Of a stretch of 19,446 nt of DNA, positions 13,162 through 19,446 are shown piece by piece. Source of the DNA: RUG14130 sp045598325 (lineage in GTDB: Bacteria; Bacillota; Clostridia; Christensenellales; Aristaeellaceae); assembly GCA_045598325.1 (NCBI GenBank), contig JAZLLT010000099.1, forward strand, positions 1 through 19,446, written 5' to 3'. A model generated the notes under the pieces. That model did not search any database. It was not told the origin of the DNA and worked only from the letters and a program-made list of their open reading frames with translations. The stretch's first letter is position 1; each line of letters opens with the position of its first letter. Both the position numbers and the translations under genes were made by a program.

Positions 13162-14436
13162 TCAGTCGAAGAAACTGCTGGGCAGTTCGCCTGTTAATGT
13201 AATAATCGTTACTCTCGGCGGGTTGTTCAGCCTCCCGAAGAACAGTGTGTCGCCGTTGGTGCCGAGGCCTTCCGTGGTGTAGACGGTGGCGGAACCCACC
13301 ATGCGCTGACCCTGCACATAGGATTCATCCGGGAACCAGCCGTAGCGGGGCAGGATGTTGGAGGAGGCGTAGAGGCTGCCGATGAGGGGCAGTTTCCATT
13401 CGCCGCCGCAGTAGTGACCGGAGAGGATGAGGTCGGGAGAGGGGAAATGCCCCTTCTTTTCCGTGGCGGTCATGGGCGCCTGCGCGTCCGCGATCTGCGC
13501 GTCGGAGGGCACCTCGTGGGAAAGCATCAGGATGAGATCGGTGTCGGCGACGGAGGAGATCATGCCGTCGCTCTTATACAGAATATTTCTGCGGTAGTTG
13601 GTGAGGGGCAGGGAATCCTTGCTCTTCTCCACGCCCTCCAGATAACTCTCGCTCTCCTGCGCCAGTTCGTCCTTGTACTGGTCGAGGGCGTCGCCCACAT
13701 TGAGGTTCAGGAACATATCGGGCATGAGCCACATGCTCGCGCTGCCCTTGGTGATCTTCGTGGGGGTGTCCAGATAGGTCGCGCCCAGATCGATGGCGCC
13801 CAGCACCCAGTCTGACAGCACCATTTCGTTGAGGGTCAGGGTCTTGCTGCTGTTGTCCCGGGGCACGGACATGAGGGGAGAGGGGTCGTTGTCGCCCGCG
13901 ATGAAGTAGACGGGCTTTTTCGTGCCCAACTGGGTGAGCAGGGAATAGAACGCGTCCGTGTCGCCGCCCGAGGACACCATGTCGCCCGCGATGAGCACGC
14001 AGTCGTATTTCTCGTTTGAGAGTTTACGCATGAGGGTGGACTGGTCCTGCCCGAAGAAGCGGCCGTTCAGATCGGAAATGAGCAGGATTCGGTAGCCTTC
14101 AAAGTCGTTCTGCAGGCCCGTGATGATGACGGACTCGTGGTTGACGCCCACGGCGCGGTTGTTGAGGAAGACGGTGATGACCAGGATAAGCACCAGGGTC
14201 GCGACCATGAAGCCCGCGTAGGTGACGGTGCGCCCCAGGATCTTGGGCTTCAACCGGACCTCGCGCTCCTCGGTGTCCGTGGTAAACTTGAAGTACAGAC
14301 CGCCGACCGCCTTGGTAAACCGCCAGAACTTGCGGAGCCTGCGGTGTTTCTTTTTGCCTTTTTTCTTCGCGGGGGTCTTGGCATCGGATTTTTCCGACAC
14401 CTTTCCCTTCGCGGTTTTCTTTTTCTTTTCGTCCAT
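13162..14436 (-). CDS. Membrane-anchored metallophosphoesterase-like protein
   Basis: 424 residues. I start it at ATG 14436 (MDEKKKK), with GGGAG five bases upstream. The first 45 residues are very rich in lysine and arginine and would be cytoplasmic. A transmembrane helix follows at about 71-91 (FMVATLVLILVITVFL), and the catalytic-fold domain lies outside. Its motifs are recognisable but altered: SDLNG (121-125) in place of the DxH motif, GDMV (151), GDND (181) instead of GNHD, SHEVP near 316, and SGHYCGG in place of GHxH. Several canonical histidine ligands are thus missing, so it may bind metal differently, act on an unusual substrate, or be inactive. Convergent with the BNR gene and divergent from radA. 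Confidence 0.8.
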   Translation of the reverse strand: MDEKKKKTAKGKVSEKSDAKTPAKKKGKKKHRRLRKFWRFTKAVGGLYFKFTTDTEEREVRLKPKILGRTVTYAGFMVATLVLILVITVFLNNRAVGVNHESVIITGLQNDFEGYRILLISDLNGRFFGQDQSTLMRKLSNEKYDCVLIAGDMVSSGGDTDAFYSLLTQLGTKKPVYFIAGDNDPSPLMSVPRDNSSKTLTLNEMVLSDWVLGAIDLGATYLDTPTKITKGSASMWLMPDMFLNLNVGDALDQYKDELAQESESYLEGVEKSKDSLPLTNYRRNILYKSDGMISSVADTDLILMLSHEVPSDAQIADAQAPMTATEKKGHFPSPDLILSGHYCGGEWKLPLIGSLYASSNILPRYGWFPDESYVQGQRMVGSATVYTTEGLGTNGDTLFFGRLNNPPRVTIITLTGELPSSFFD

Positions 14437-14455
14437 GAAGTCTCCCAAAATACCT

Positions 14456-14484
14456 TTGCGTCCCGAAGGACTTTGTGGTATAAT
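14456..14484 (+). promoter_or_regulatory. Promoter of radA
   Basis: TTGCGT (14456-14461), a 17-base spacer, and a perfect TATAAT (14479-14484). It lies in the divergent gap with the phosphoesterase gene. Confidence 0.8.
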
Positions 14485-14543
14485 GACCGAAGGAATGAAA
14501 GTTTGCTCCCTATATTAAACCACAAAATCGCGGAGATGTAAAT

Positions 14544-15929
14544 ATGGCAAAGGTTAAAACCAGTTTCGTTTGCGCAAAATGCGGATACACCACGGCAAAA
14601 TGGCTGGGAAAATGCCCGGACTGCGGCGCGTGGAACAGCATGAACGAGGAAGTTTCCATGCCGGAAGCCCCCGCCGTCAAGCAGAAACGGCCTTCGGGCG
14701 AAGGCGCGCCTGCCCTGCCCATCGGTGAGATCCCGGATGAGGCGGCGGACCGTCTCGATACCGGCATCGGGGAACTGAACCGTGTCCTGGGCGGCGGCGT
14801 GGTGGAGGGGTCCATGGTTCTCGTGGGCGGCGATCCCGGTATCGGCAAAAGCACGCTCCTTACCCAGCTTTCCGCCAACATTTCGTCAAAAGGACTCACC
14901 GTCCTGTATGTGAGCGGCGAGGAATCCGCGCGGCAGATCAAACTGCGCGCCAACCGCCTGGGCGCGGACGAAAGCGGCTTTTATGTTTTGTCCGAAAACG
15001 ATGTCTCCATCATCGAGGAGCGGATGAGCGAGGTCTCTCCCGCGGTCATGGTCATCGACTCCATCCAAACCATGTATCTGCCCGAGATCGCCTCCGCGCC
15101 GGGCAGCGTATCTCAGGTGCGCGAGAGCGCCGCGCGCATCATGCACCTTGCCAAGATCTCAGGCTGCTCGGTGTTCCTCGTGGGTCATGTGACCAAGGAA
15201 GGTTCCCTCGCCGGTCCGCGCGTGCTGGAGCACATGGTGGACGCGGTGCTCTATTTCGAGGGCGACCGTTCCAGCCAGTATCGCATCCTGCGGGCGGTCA
15301 AGAACCGCTTCGGCTCGGTCAACGAACTGGGCATGTTTGAAATGACGGGGGAGGGCATGAAAGAGGTGGCGAACGCCTCTGAACTGCTTTTGTCTGAGCG
15401 TGCCCACGACGCCGCCGGCTGCGTGGTGCTGTGCGCCATGGAGGGCACGCGTCCGCTGCTGACCGATGTGCAGGCGCTGGTCTCGCCCACCATCTTCGGA
15501 AATCCCCGCCGCATGGCGCAGGGCGTGGATCTGGGCAGGCTCAACATGCTGCTTGCCGTCCTCGAAAAGCGGGCGGGCATCACGCTGTACAATCAGGACG
15601 CCTATGTGAACATCGCGGGCGGACTGACCCTCACCGAGCCCGCGGCGGACCTTGCCGTGTGCGCGGCGGTGGCGTCGAGCGCAAAAAATACCGTGCTCGG
15701 CAGTGACCTCGCGGTGATGGGCGAAGTGGGACTCACCGGCGAGATCCGCGCGGTCAGCCATGTGGAGCGCAGGCTCAACGAGTGTATGCGCCTCGGCTTC
15801 AAAAACGCCATCGTGCCCAAGGCCAATCAGAAGGGCATCACGGCGCCGGAGGGCATGAATGTCTATTTCGCCGAGACCCTCACCGACGCCCTTCGGGTGA
15901 TGGGGGTTTACAGGAAGGAACAGAGATAG
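14544..15929 (+). CDS. radA: DNA repair protein RadA
   Basis: 461 residues, from ATG 14544 with GGAG upstream. RadA is a RecA-like ATPase and helicase that promotes branch migration in recombination and repair. Visible features are the N-terminal C4 zinc finger (Cys10, 13, 24, 27: CAKC and CPDC), Walker A GGDPGIGKST (about 94-103), Walker B-like VMVIDSIQTMY, and the RadA-specific KNRFG motif (about 252-256). The C-terminal Lon-like domain is also there (NIAGGLTLTEPAADLAV, GEVGLTGEIRAVSH). Full length for the family. A weak GTTTGA / TCAAAC hairpin (about 15960-15977) follows the stop, but no good terminator separates it from the AT-rich gene downstream. Confidence 0.96.
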   Translation: MAKVKTSFVCAKCGYTTAKWLGKCPDCGAWNSMNEEVSMPEAPAVKQKRPSGEGAPALPIGEIPDEAADRLDTGIGELNRVLGGGVVEGSMVLVGGDPGIGKSTLLTQLSANISSKGLTVLYVSGEESARQIKLRANRLGADESGFYVLSENDVSIIEERMSEVSPAVMVIDSIQTMYLPEIASAPGSVSQVRESAARIMHLAKISGCSVFLVGHVTKEGSLAGPRVLEHMVDAVLYFEGDRSSQYRILRAVKNRFGSVNELGMFEMTGEGMKEVANASELLLSERAHDAAGCVVLCAMEGTRPLLTDVQALVSPTIFGNPRRMAQGVDLGRLNMLLAVLEKRAGITLYNQDAYVNIAGGLTLTEPAADLAVCAAVASSAKNTVLGSDLAVMGEVGLTGEIRAVSHVERRLNECMRLGFKNAIVPKANQKGITAPEGMNVYFAETLTDALRVMGVYRKEQR

Positions 15930-16018
15930 GCATATCTGTATTGATTTGAATGTTAAGAAGTTTGAGGGTAAGTCAAACACAGTTACGCACCGTCTACTAT
16001 AAGGAAGGAGTGTAAAAA

Positions 16019-17131
16019 ATGGGATTATTTGATTTTCTAAAGAAAAAGAATAATAAACAGGCTGTGAAAGCTCAAAGTGAACCGATCGGCAAGGTTGCAC
16101 CAACTGTTCCAAAAGATCAAAAAAAGTACTATAAAGCAGATGATTACTATACTACGAAAGTACATGAGGGAACAGTTTTTGAAAAATCGGTTATTACTTT
16201 TGAGCAACGCAAAAAAACTTGTATTCCTTCAGAACGAGGTTTGTATGTTGCAGAAATCTTACTCCTTGAATATTGCGCATATGGGGATTATCCTAAGCCA
16301 AAGGATGGGTATCCTGGTTTTTGGTGGTTCCAGTACGGCATTAGAGATGTTGCAACTGCTCTTAAATCACTTGAGGATAGAGGATTTATTCAGTTTGGAT
16401 CACCAAAGGATGCAGTTGTCGGATGGAAAGTTGCCGATCTGAAAGAGTTTCTTCAGAAATTTGATGCTCCCACTACCGGCAAGAAAGATGATTTGGTAGC
16501 TCGTGTTCAAAAAACCGTTTCGGATGATGCTCTTTTTGAAATGGGTGTTGAACCGAAATATAAGTTAACTGAATTAGGAAAGAGCGAACTCGAAGAAAAT
16601 GCATATGTTCCATATATGCATAAGCATCCCAATACCACAACAGAGGATGATAGATTTGGGAAACCATTCAATGTGTGGAGTATTAACAAGGTATTGGGCT
16701 GTGGGGATAAATCAAATTGGAAACTTGTTGTTGATAGAATGGAAAGTGAAATGCAAAAGGAAAGAGAAAAACATAATGGTCAGTTTATGAAGGAATTGGA
16801 AAAAATAGACCCCAAAGGGTATGATATGATAAAAGCACAGGATGACCAGCTTAACTTAATCATGAATGCTGAAGCTAAATATGGAGCGGATAAGGATATC
16901 GATTTCATCATAGCTTTTTGGGAACAACTTTGGACTGATGGTGGGCTTATATTTGAAGGCTCACATTGGCATTTCCGTTTGGCCGATTTGTATATCAGTC
17001 AAAAAAGATATGATGATGCAATTGCTTTTTGCAAACATATCAAAAAGAAAAAAAAGAATTATTCGGATAAGGCAGATAGCTATATTCAACGAATTGAAGA
17101 GAAGAAGAATAAAGCAACTAAGAGAAAATAA
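16019..17131 (+). CDS. SAP-domain protein of unknown function
   Basis: 370 residues, with GGAAGGAGTG upstream. It starts with an amphipathic MGLFDFLKKK. Residues about 70-130 look like a winged-helix-type segment (ERGLYVAEILLLEYCAYG, VATALKSLEDRGFI). Residues about 137-166 form a SAP motif (WKVADLKEFLQKF, TGKKDDLVARV), a helix-extended-loop-helix usually involved in DNA or RNA binding. The last 100 residues look helical and repeat-like (SHWHFRLADLYISQKRYDDA), ending in a lysine-rich tail. Codon use is clearly AT-richer than in radA, with many AAA, GAT and TTT codons, which points to recent transfer. It sits just upstream of a DNA methyltransferase remnant, so a link to mobile or defence DNA is possible but unproven. 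Confidence 0.85.
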   Translation: MGLFDFLKKKNNKQAVKAQSEPIGKVAPTVPKDQKKYYKADDYYTTKVHEGTVFEKSVITFEQRKKTCIPSERGLYVAEILLLEYCAYGDYPKPKDGYPGFWWFQYGIRDVATALKSLEDRGFIQFGSPKDAVVGWKVADLKEFLQKFDAPTTGKKDDLVARVQKTVSDDALFEMGVEPKYKLTELGKSELEENAYVPYMHKHPNTTTEDDRFGKPFNVWSINKVLGCGDKSNWKLVVDRMESEMQKEREKHNGQFMKELEKIDPKGYDMIKAQDDQLNLIMNAEAKYGADKDIDFIIAFWEQLWTDGGLIFEGSHWHFRLADLYISQKRYDDAIAFCKHIKKKKKNYSDKADSYIQRIEEKKNKATKRK

Positions 17132-17134
17132 CGA

Positions 17135-17566
17135 TATGAAGTGTTATCGCCTTTAGAAATTTCCGATGAAGCAAAATCAAGTGATTTTGTATGTTTGGAT
17201 TGTTATGTCCAAATGTTCATATGGCTTGGATGAGAACGGTATGTGGTAGAATGAAGAGCAACTATAGTTACTCAACGACTATTGCATACAATACCTTCCC
17301 GTGGCCTTCTCCCACCGAGGAGCAGAAGGCGAAAATTCGAGGCGGCGGCGCAGGGGATTTTGGATGCCCGCGCCCTCTATCCCGATTGCTCCCTCGCCGA
17401 CCTCTACGACCCGCTCACCATGCCGACCGAGCTGCGCAAGGCCCATCAGCAGAACGACAAGGCGGTCATGGAGGCCTACGGGCTGGATATCAGGTGCACC
17501 TCCGAAGCGGACTGCGTGGCATTCCTGATGCGCAAATACCGCGAACTCACCGAGCAGGGTAAATAA
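17135..17566 (+). pseudogene. C-terminal remnant of an MmeI-like DNA methyltransferase, frameshifted
   Basis: Three stretches in different frames together resemble the end of the large class I DNA methyltransferases of type IIG (MmeI-like) systems. They are LEISDEAKSSDFV (about 17153-17191), then FGLLCPNVHMAWMRTVCGRM and NTFPWPSPTEEQKAKI (about 17194-17335), then EAAAQGILDARALYPDCSLA to RKYRELTEQGK (17340-17566). A one-base insertion at about 17336 (ATTC for ATC) separates the last two. The catalytic NPPY region and everything upstream are absent. The first half uses AT-rich codons and the second half GC-rich ones, so the remnant may be a recombinant of two alleles. It cannot be functional. 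Confidence 0.75.
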
Positions 17567-17673
17567 TGATCCGCGCGGACGAAGTTTCAAACCATGTAAT
17601 CCCGCGGCTCCGTCAATGTCTTGTCGGAAACAAACCGTGGATTTCCAATCAAATCATAGAAAGGTGCAGAACA

Positions 17674-17919
17674 ATGGAAAACAAAGGAATCAAACTTACC
17701 GAAAATGACCTGAACTCTGTGAGCGGCGGACAGTCTCACAATACATATGTGTTGAACGGCATCATATACACGCGACTGTATGAGGATTGTGCCGGATTAA
17801 GCGCGAGCAACTGCAAGTCTTGCGTGCACGCAAAGGAGTGCACCGACTCCTGTCTGAGACTGGATAATGAGCCTGGCGGAAATACAGAGGCACATTACGA
17901 CCAGTCAAAGAAATGCTGA
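17674..17919 (+). CDS. Double-glycine-leader peptide precursor 1 (Cys-rich)
   Basis: 81 residues. I start it at ATG 17674, preceded by GAAAGG. The leader MENKGIKLTENDLNSVSGG fits the double-glycine rule: Asp at -8, Leu at -7, Val at -4, Gly-Gly at -2 and -1. The 62-residue core that follows contains six cysteines (EDCAGLSASNCKSCVHAKECTDSC and a C-terminal Cys), written here in shortened form: C-x8-C-x2-C-x5-C-x3-C and a final Cys. The core could be disulphide-bonded, zinc-binding or modified. Such leaders are cut by C39 peptidase ABC exporters. It lies 107 bases after the methyltransferase remnant and has its own terminator. Confidence 0.7.
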   Translation: MENKGIKLTENDLNSVSGGQSHNTYVLNGIIYTRLYEDCAGLSASNCKSCVHAKECTDSCLRLDNEPGGNTEAHYDQSKKC

Positions 17920-17949
17920 AATCATTACGATAGGCGTTCCCGATCATGC

Positions 17950-17973
17950 GCCCCGTCTTCCTGACGGGGCTTT
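17950..17973 (+). terminator. Terminator of peptide gene 1
   Basis: GCCCCGTC (17950-17957) and GACGGGGC (17963-17970), five-base loop, followed by TTTC. It separates peptide 1 from the other three peptide genes. Confidence 0.75.
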
Positions 17974-17980
17974 CAAAAAA

Positions 17981-18043
17981 GAGGCGGACCGCGCGGCGTT
18001 CCCGGTGCGGAAATATCGGGAACTGACCGAACAAAGCAAATAA
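17981..18043 (+). pseudogene. Second, decayed copy of the methyltransferase C-terminal tail
   Basis: Twenty codons and a stop (EADRAAFPVRKYRELTEQSK) that match the last 20 residues of the remnant ending at 17566 (EADCVAFLMRKYRELTEQGK). The DNA is similar but diverged, mostly at third positions, so it is not a recent copy. No start codon or ribosome-binding site is associated. The rest of 17920-18309 holds the terminator, a GGGACGCGTCCC palindrome at 18148-18159 and the leader of the next gene, and I see no other gene in it. Confidence 0.8.
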
Positions 18044-18234
18044 CCCCCGCCCGCTGCGAACCGCCGCGGCGGACTCATTCTATCCGCCCGCGCCGTTTCC
18101 CGGGCAGATTGCCGTGAGCCCTATATTTTGTTTACGCGGGTATCAAAGGGACGCGTCCCCGCCAATTCCGCTGTACAAATACGGGCAATCGTCCGCCATG
18201 CCGGCTGCTGCCGCGAAAAAAGTTGAAAAAAGCG

Positions 18235-18264
18235 TTAACCATTTCGCTCCCTGTTTCGTATAAA
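18235..18264 (+). promoter_or_regulatory. Possible promoter of peptide genes 2-4
   Basis: TTAACC (18235-18240), an 18-base spacer, and TATAAA (18259-18264), about 45 bases before the peptide 2 ATG. The -35 is poor. Confidence 0.4.
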
Positions 18265-18309
18265 GAGACAGAACAACACAATACAAAAAACAAGCAGGAG
18301 GCAACGAAA

Positions 18310-18540
18310 ATGAAGAACACTGTAAAGAATCAGGAACTCAACAAGGTGAACGGCGGTCTCGGCTACGACTACCACGAGATGATCGAAAAGTTCGCGAACA
18401 GAGTCTATTATGTTCACAATAACTGCGGCGGACACATTCAGAATGTCGGAGTGATCGGCTCGGGTATGTGCTATTGCGACAAGTGCGGCGAAAGGCATAT
18501 GTTCCACTGGTCGTTCAGCTATACCACTCAGGATAAGTAA
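18310..18540 (+). CDS. Double-glycine-leader peptide precursor 2 (zinc-ribbon-like)
   Basis: 76 residues, from ATG 18310 after AGGAGG. The leader MKNTVKNQELNKVNGG has Glu at -8, Leu at -7, Val at -4 and Gly-Gly at the cleavage point. The 60-residue core has HNNCGGHI, then CYCDKCGERH about 20 residues later. Four cysteines and several histidines suggest a small zinc ribbon or a target for thioether or disulphide chemistry. Both the leader and the spaced cysteines are shared with peptide 3. It is the first gene of a three-gene run with 28- and 29-base gaps, ended by the terminator at 19148. Confidence 0.72.
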   Translation: MKNTVKNQELNKVNGGLGYDYHEMIEKFANRVYYVHNNCGGHIQNVGVIGSGMCYCDKCGERHMFHWSFSYTTQDK

Positions 18541-18568
18541 GCGATTGATTGAAAGGAAGGACAAAACA

Positions 18569-18778
18569 ATGACCGAAAAGAACAATGAAGTACGCACCGA
18601 GAAAACGCTGAAGAAAGTGAACGGAGGCATCGTCGCGACCTTTGTGTACAAGTGCCCCGTCTGCGGCGCGGTGAAGGAGAGCGTAGTCGATACCAACAGT
18701 CACAGCGGCCCGAGCAACGGAGGCGGCTGGTGCTTTAACTGCAATGTCGCGATGACGAAGATCGAGACCCGTTTCTGA
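18569..18778 (+). CDS. Double-glycine-leader peptide precursor 3 (two CxxC motifs)
   Basis: 69 residues, from ATG 18569 after GGAAGG. The leader MTEKNNEVRTEKTLKKVNGG again has Leu at -7, Val at -4 and Gly-Gly. The 49-residue core carries CPVCG and CFNCN about 25 residues apart, which is the layout of a minimal zinc ribbon. Between them is a Gly/Ser-rich linker (SHSGPSNGGGW). I know of no named family for this combination. A leader on a zinc-ribbon core would be unusual for a bacteriocin, so the product might instead be a secreted signalling or metal-binding peptide. Confidence 0.72.
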   Translation: MTEKNNEVRTEKTLKKVNGGIVATFVYKCPVCGAVKESVVDTNSHSGPSNGGGWCFNCNVAMTKIETRF

Positions 18779-18807
18779 TCCCGTACGAAAAAGAGGAGGA
18801 ACATCAG

Positions 18808-19098
18808 ATGAAAGACGGCGAAGTGAACGAGAAAGACCTGCGCAAAGTAGCGGGAAGCGGCAGCGAGGGAGACTACGAATTCGTTGTCAAGGAGGGCAAT
18901 ATCGTATACGCGGAACCGATGCGCCACTCCTACTACCTGGTGCAGGAAACCGTTATGACCAATGACGACACACATCCGGTGCGGACGCAGTTTGTCGTCC
19001 ATGCGCCCGGATCGGAAGTTTACAGGCGGGAAGATAAGATCGAATCCATCTATTGGCTGTACAGCTGCCGCGATACCTTCGGCGGCATCATCGGATAA
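18808..19098 (+). CDS. Leader-peptide precursor 4 (Cys-poor, beta-rich core)
   Basis: 96 residues, from ATG 18808 after GAGGAGG. The N-terminus MKDGEVNEKDLRKVAGSG keeps the leader pattern (Asp -8, Leu -7, Val -4, then Gly-Ser in place of Gly-Gly, if cut after GS). The core of about 78 residues is different from the others: one cysteine, alternating hydrophobic and polar residues (YEFVVKEGNIVYAEP, YYLVQETVMTND, TQFVVHAPGSEVY) and a C-terminal CRDTFGGIIG. It may be a partner rather than a homologue of peptides 2 and 3. Last gene of the run before the terminator. Confidence 0.62.
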   Translation: MKDGEVNEKDLRKVAGSGSEGDYEFVVKEGNIVYAEPMRHSYYLVQETVMTNDDTHPVRTQFVVHAPGSEVYRREDKIESIYWLYSCRDTFGGIIG

Positions 19099-19147
19099 CG
19101 GGGAGGAAGATGCCATATTTCAAGCAAAGAGACAAGCAAAAGAACGA

Positions 19148-19172
19148 AAAGCGCCCGGGAGGGCGCTTTTTC
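19148..19172 (+). terminator. Terminator of the peptide 2-4 operon
   Basis: AAAGCGCCC (19148-19156) and GGGCGCTTT (19161-19169) with a GGGA loop and a T-rich tail TTTTTCTT. Confidence 0.9.
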
Positions 19173-19198
19173 TTGTGCGGGGGACGGGATGTGAGACC

Positions 19199-19446
19199 GC
19201 ATCCGTGCCTGCGGGCGGCACCTTCCCGCCACAGCGGGAAGCTGATAGCGTCTCGCCTGCGGGCTCGGTCAGGTTCGGCTCTGAATGCCCACTGGGCATT
19301 CATTCACTACCGAACCACGCTTCGCGCCCCTACGGATATCGTTGCTTGCCCCGTTCCACCGTAGGGGCGGATATCATCCGCCCGCTGTTTCGGCACGGGA
19401 AAGCGGCGGGAGCCCTCATCAGTCAGCTTCCCCGGCGGGAGCCCTC
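19199..19446. repeat. Stacked palindromic repeats at the right edge
   Basis: No gene is seen here. It holds several independent hairpins: TTCCCGC / GCGGGAA (about 19223-19240); GGTTCGG (19272-19278) with CCGAACC (19310-19316) enclosing GAATGCCC / GGGCATTC (19283-19301); CGCCCCTACGG (19325-19335) with CCGTAGGGGCG (19359-19369); and GGGCGGAT / ATCCGCCC (19365-19383). From about 19413 a further copy of the CCTCATCAGTCAGCTTCCCC family begins (compare the reverse of 779-882) and is cut by the window end. Confidence 0.7.

Noticed and set aside
17566..17673. An upstream in-frame start that would extend peptide 1 by 36 residues (MIRADEVSNH)
   Set aside because: It has no ribosome-binding site and would overlap the remnant's stop codon. 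The internal ATG has a suitable site and yields a leader matching the other three peptides.

Overview
The window looks like chromosomal DNA of an uncultured, fairly GC-rich member of the Clostridia (Oscillospiraceae- or Christensenellales-like gut anaerobe). This rests on the AGGAGG ribosome-binding sites, sigma-A type promoters, T-tailed terminators, gene content (RadA, DeoB, PL11 lyase, DUF4417) and many palindromic dispersed repeats. The taxonomic call is inference.

Layout. (1) 1-902: the start of a minus-strand SGNH esterase, cut by the window edge, and a 104-bp palindromic repeat. (2) 903-4670: an AT-richer island between two 275-bp direct repeats. Each repeat carries tRNA-Val(CAC) sequence plus a small conserved basic ORF. 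Only the right copy has an intact tRNA; the left is a 3' fragment. Inside are an XRE repressor and ImmA-type peptidase with their own promoter and operator-like repeats, a plus-strand small RNA candidate with a near-consensus promoter and strong terminator, and an overlapping DUF4417 / toxin-like / immunity-like operon. No integrase is visible. (3) 4671-10138: aspartate kinase, an intracellular PL11 rhamnogalacturonan lyase, a SpoU/TrmH RNA methyltransferase and tRNA-Arg(CCG). The lyase and methyltransferase pair is bracketed by two inverted copies of a hairpin-headed dispersed element. (4) 10139-15929: deoB, a BNR/sialidase-fold protein, a membrane-anchored metallophosphoesterase with degenerate metal motifs (minus strand), and radA. 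(5) 15930-19446: an accessory region with an AT-rich SAP-domain gene, the frameshifted C-terminal end of an MmeI-like DNA methyltransferase, a second decayed copy of that tail, and four small genes whose products begin with double-glycine-type leaders. Three of those products carry several cysteines. The window ends in stacked palindromic repeats.

How it fits together. SGNH esterase, PL11 lyase and BNR protein suggest turnover of pectin or other glycans. DeoB, RadA, the aspartate kinase and the tRNAs are housekeeping. The two accessory regions are the most interesting. The leading candidate for an undescribed system is the double-glycine peptide cluster at 17674-19098. Next are the small RNA at about 2939-3037 and the overlapping DUF4417/toxin/immunity operon beside it. 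No exporter or modifying enzyme for the peptides lies inside the window.
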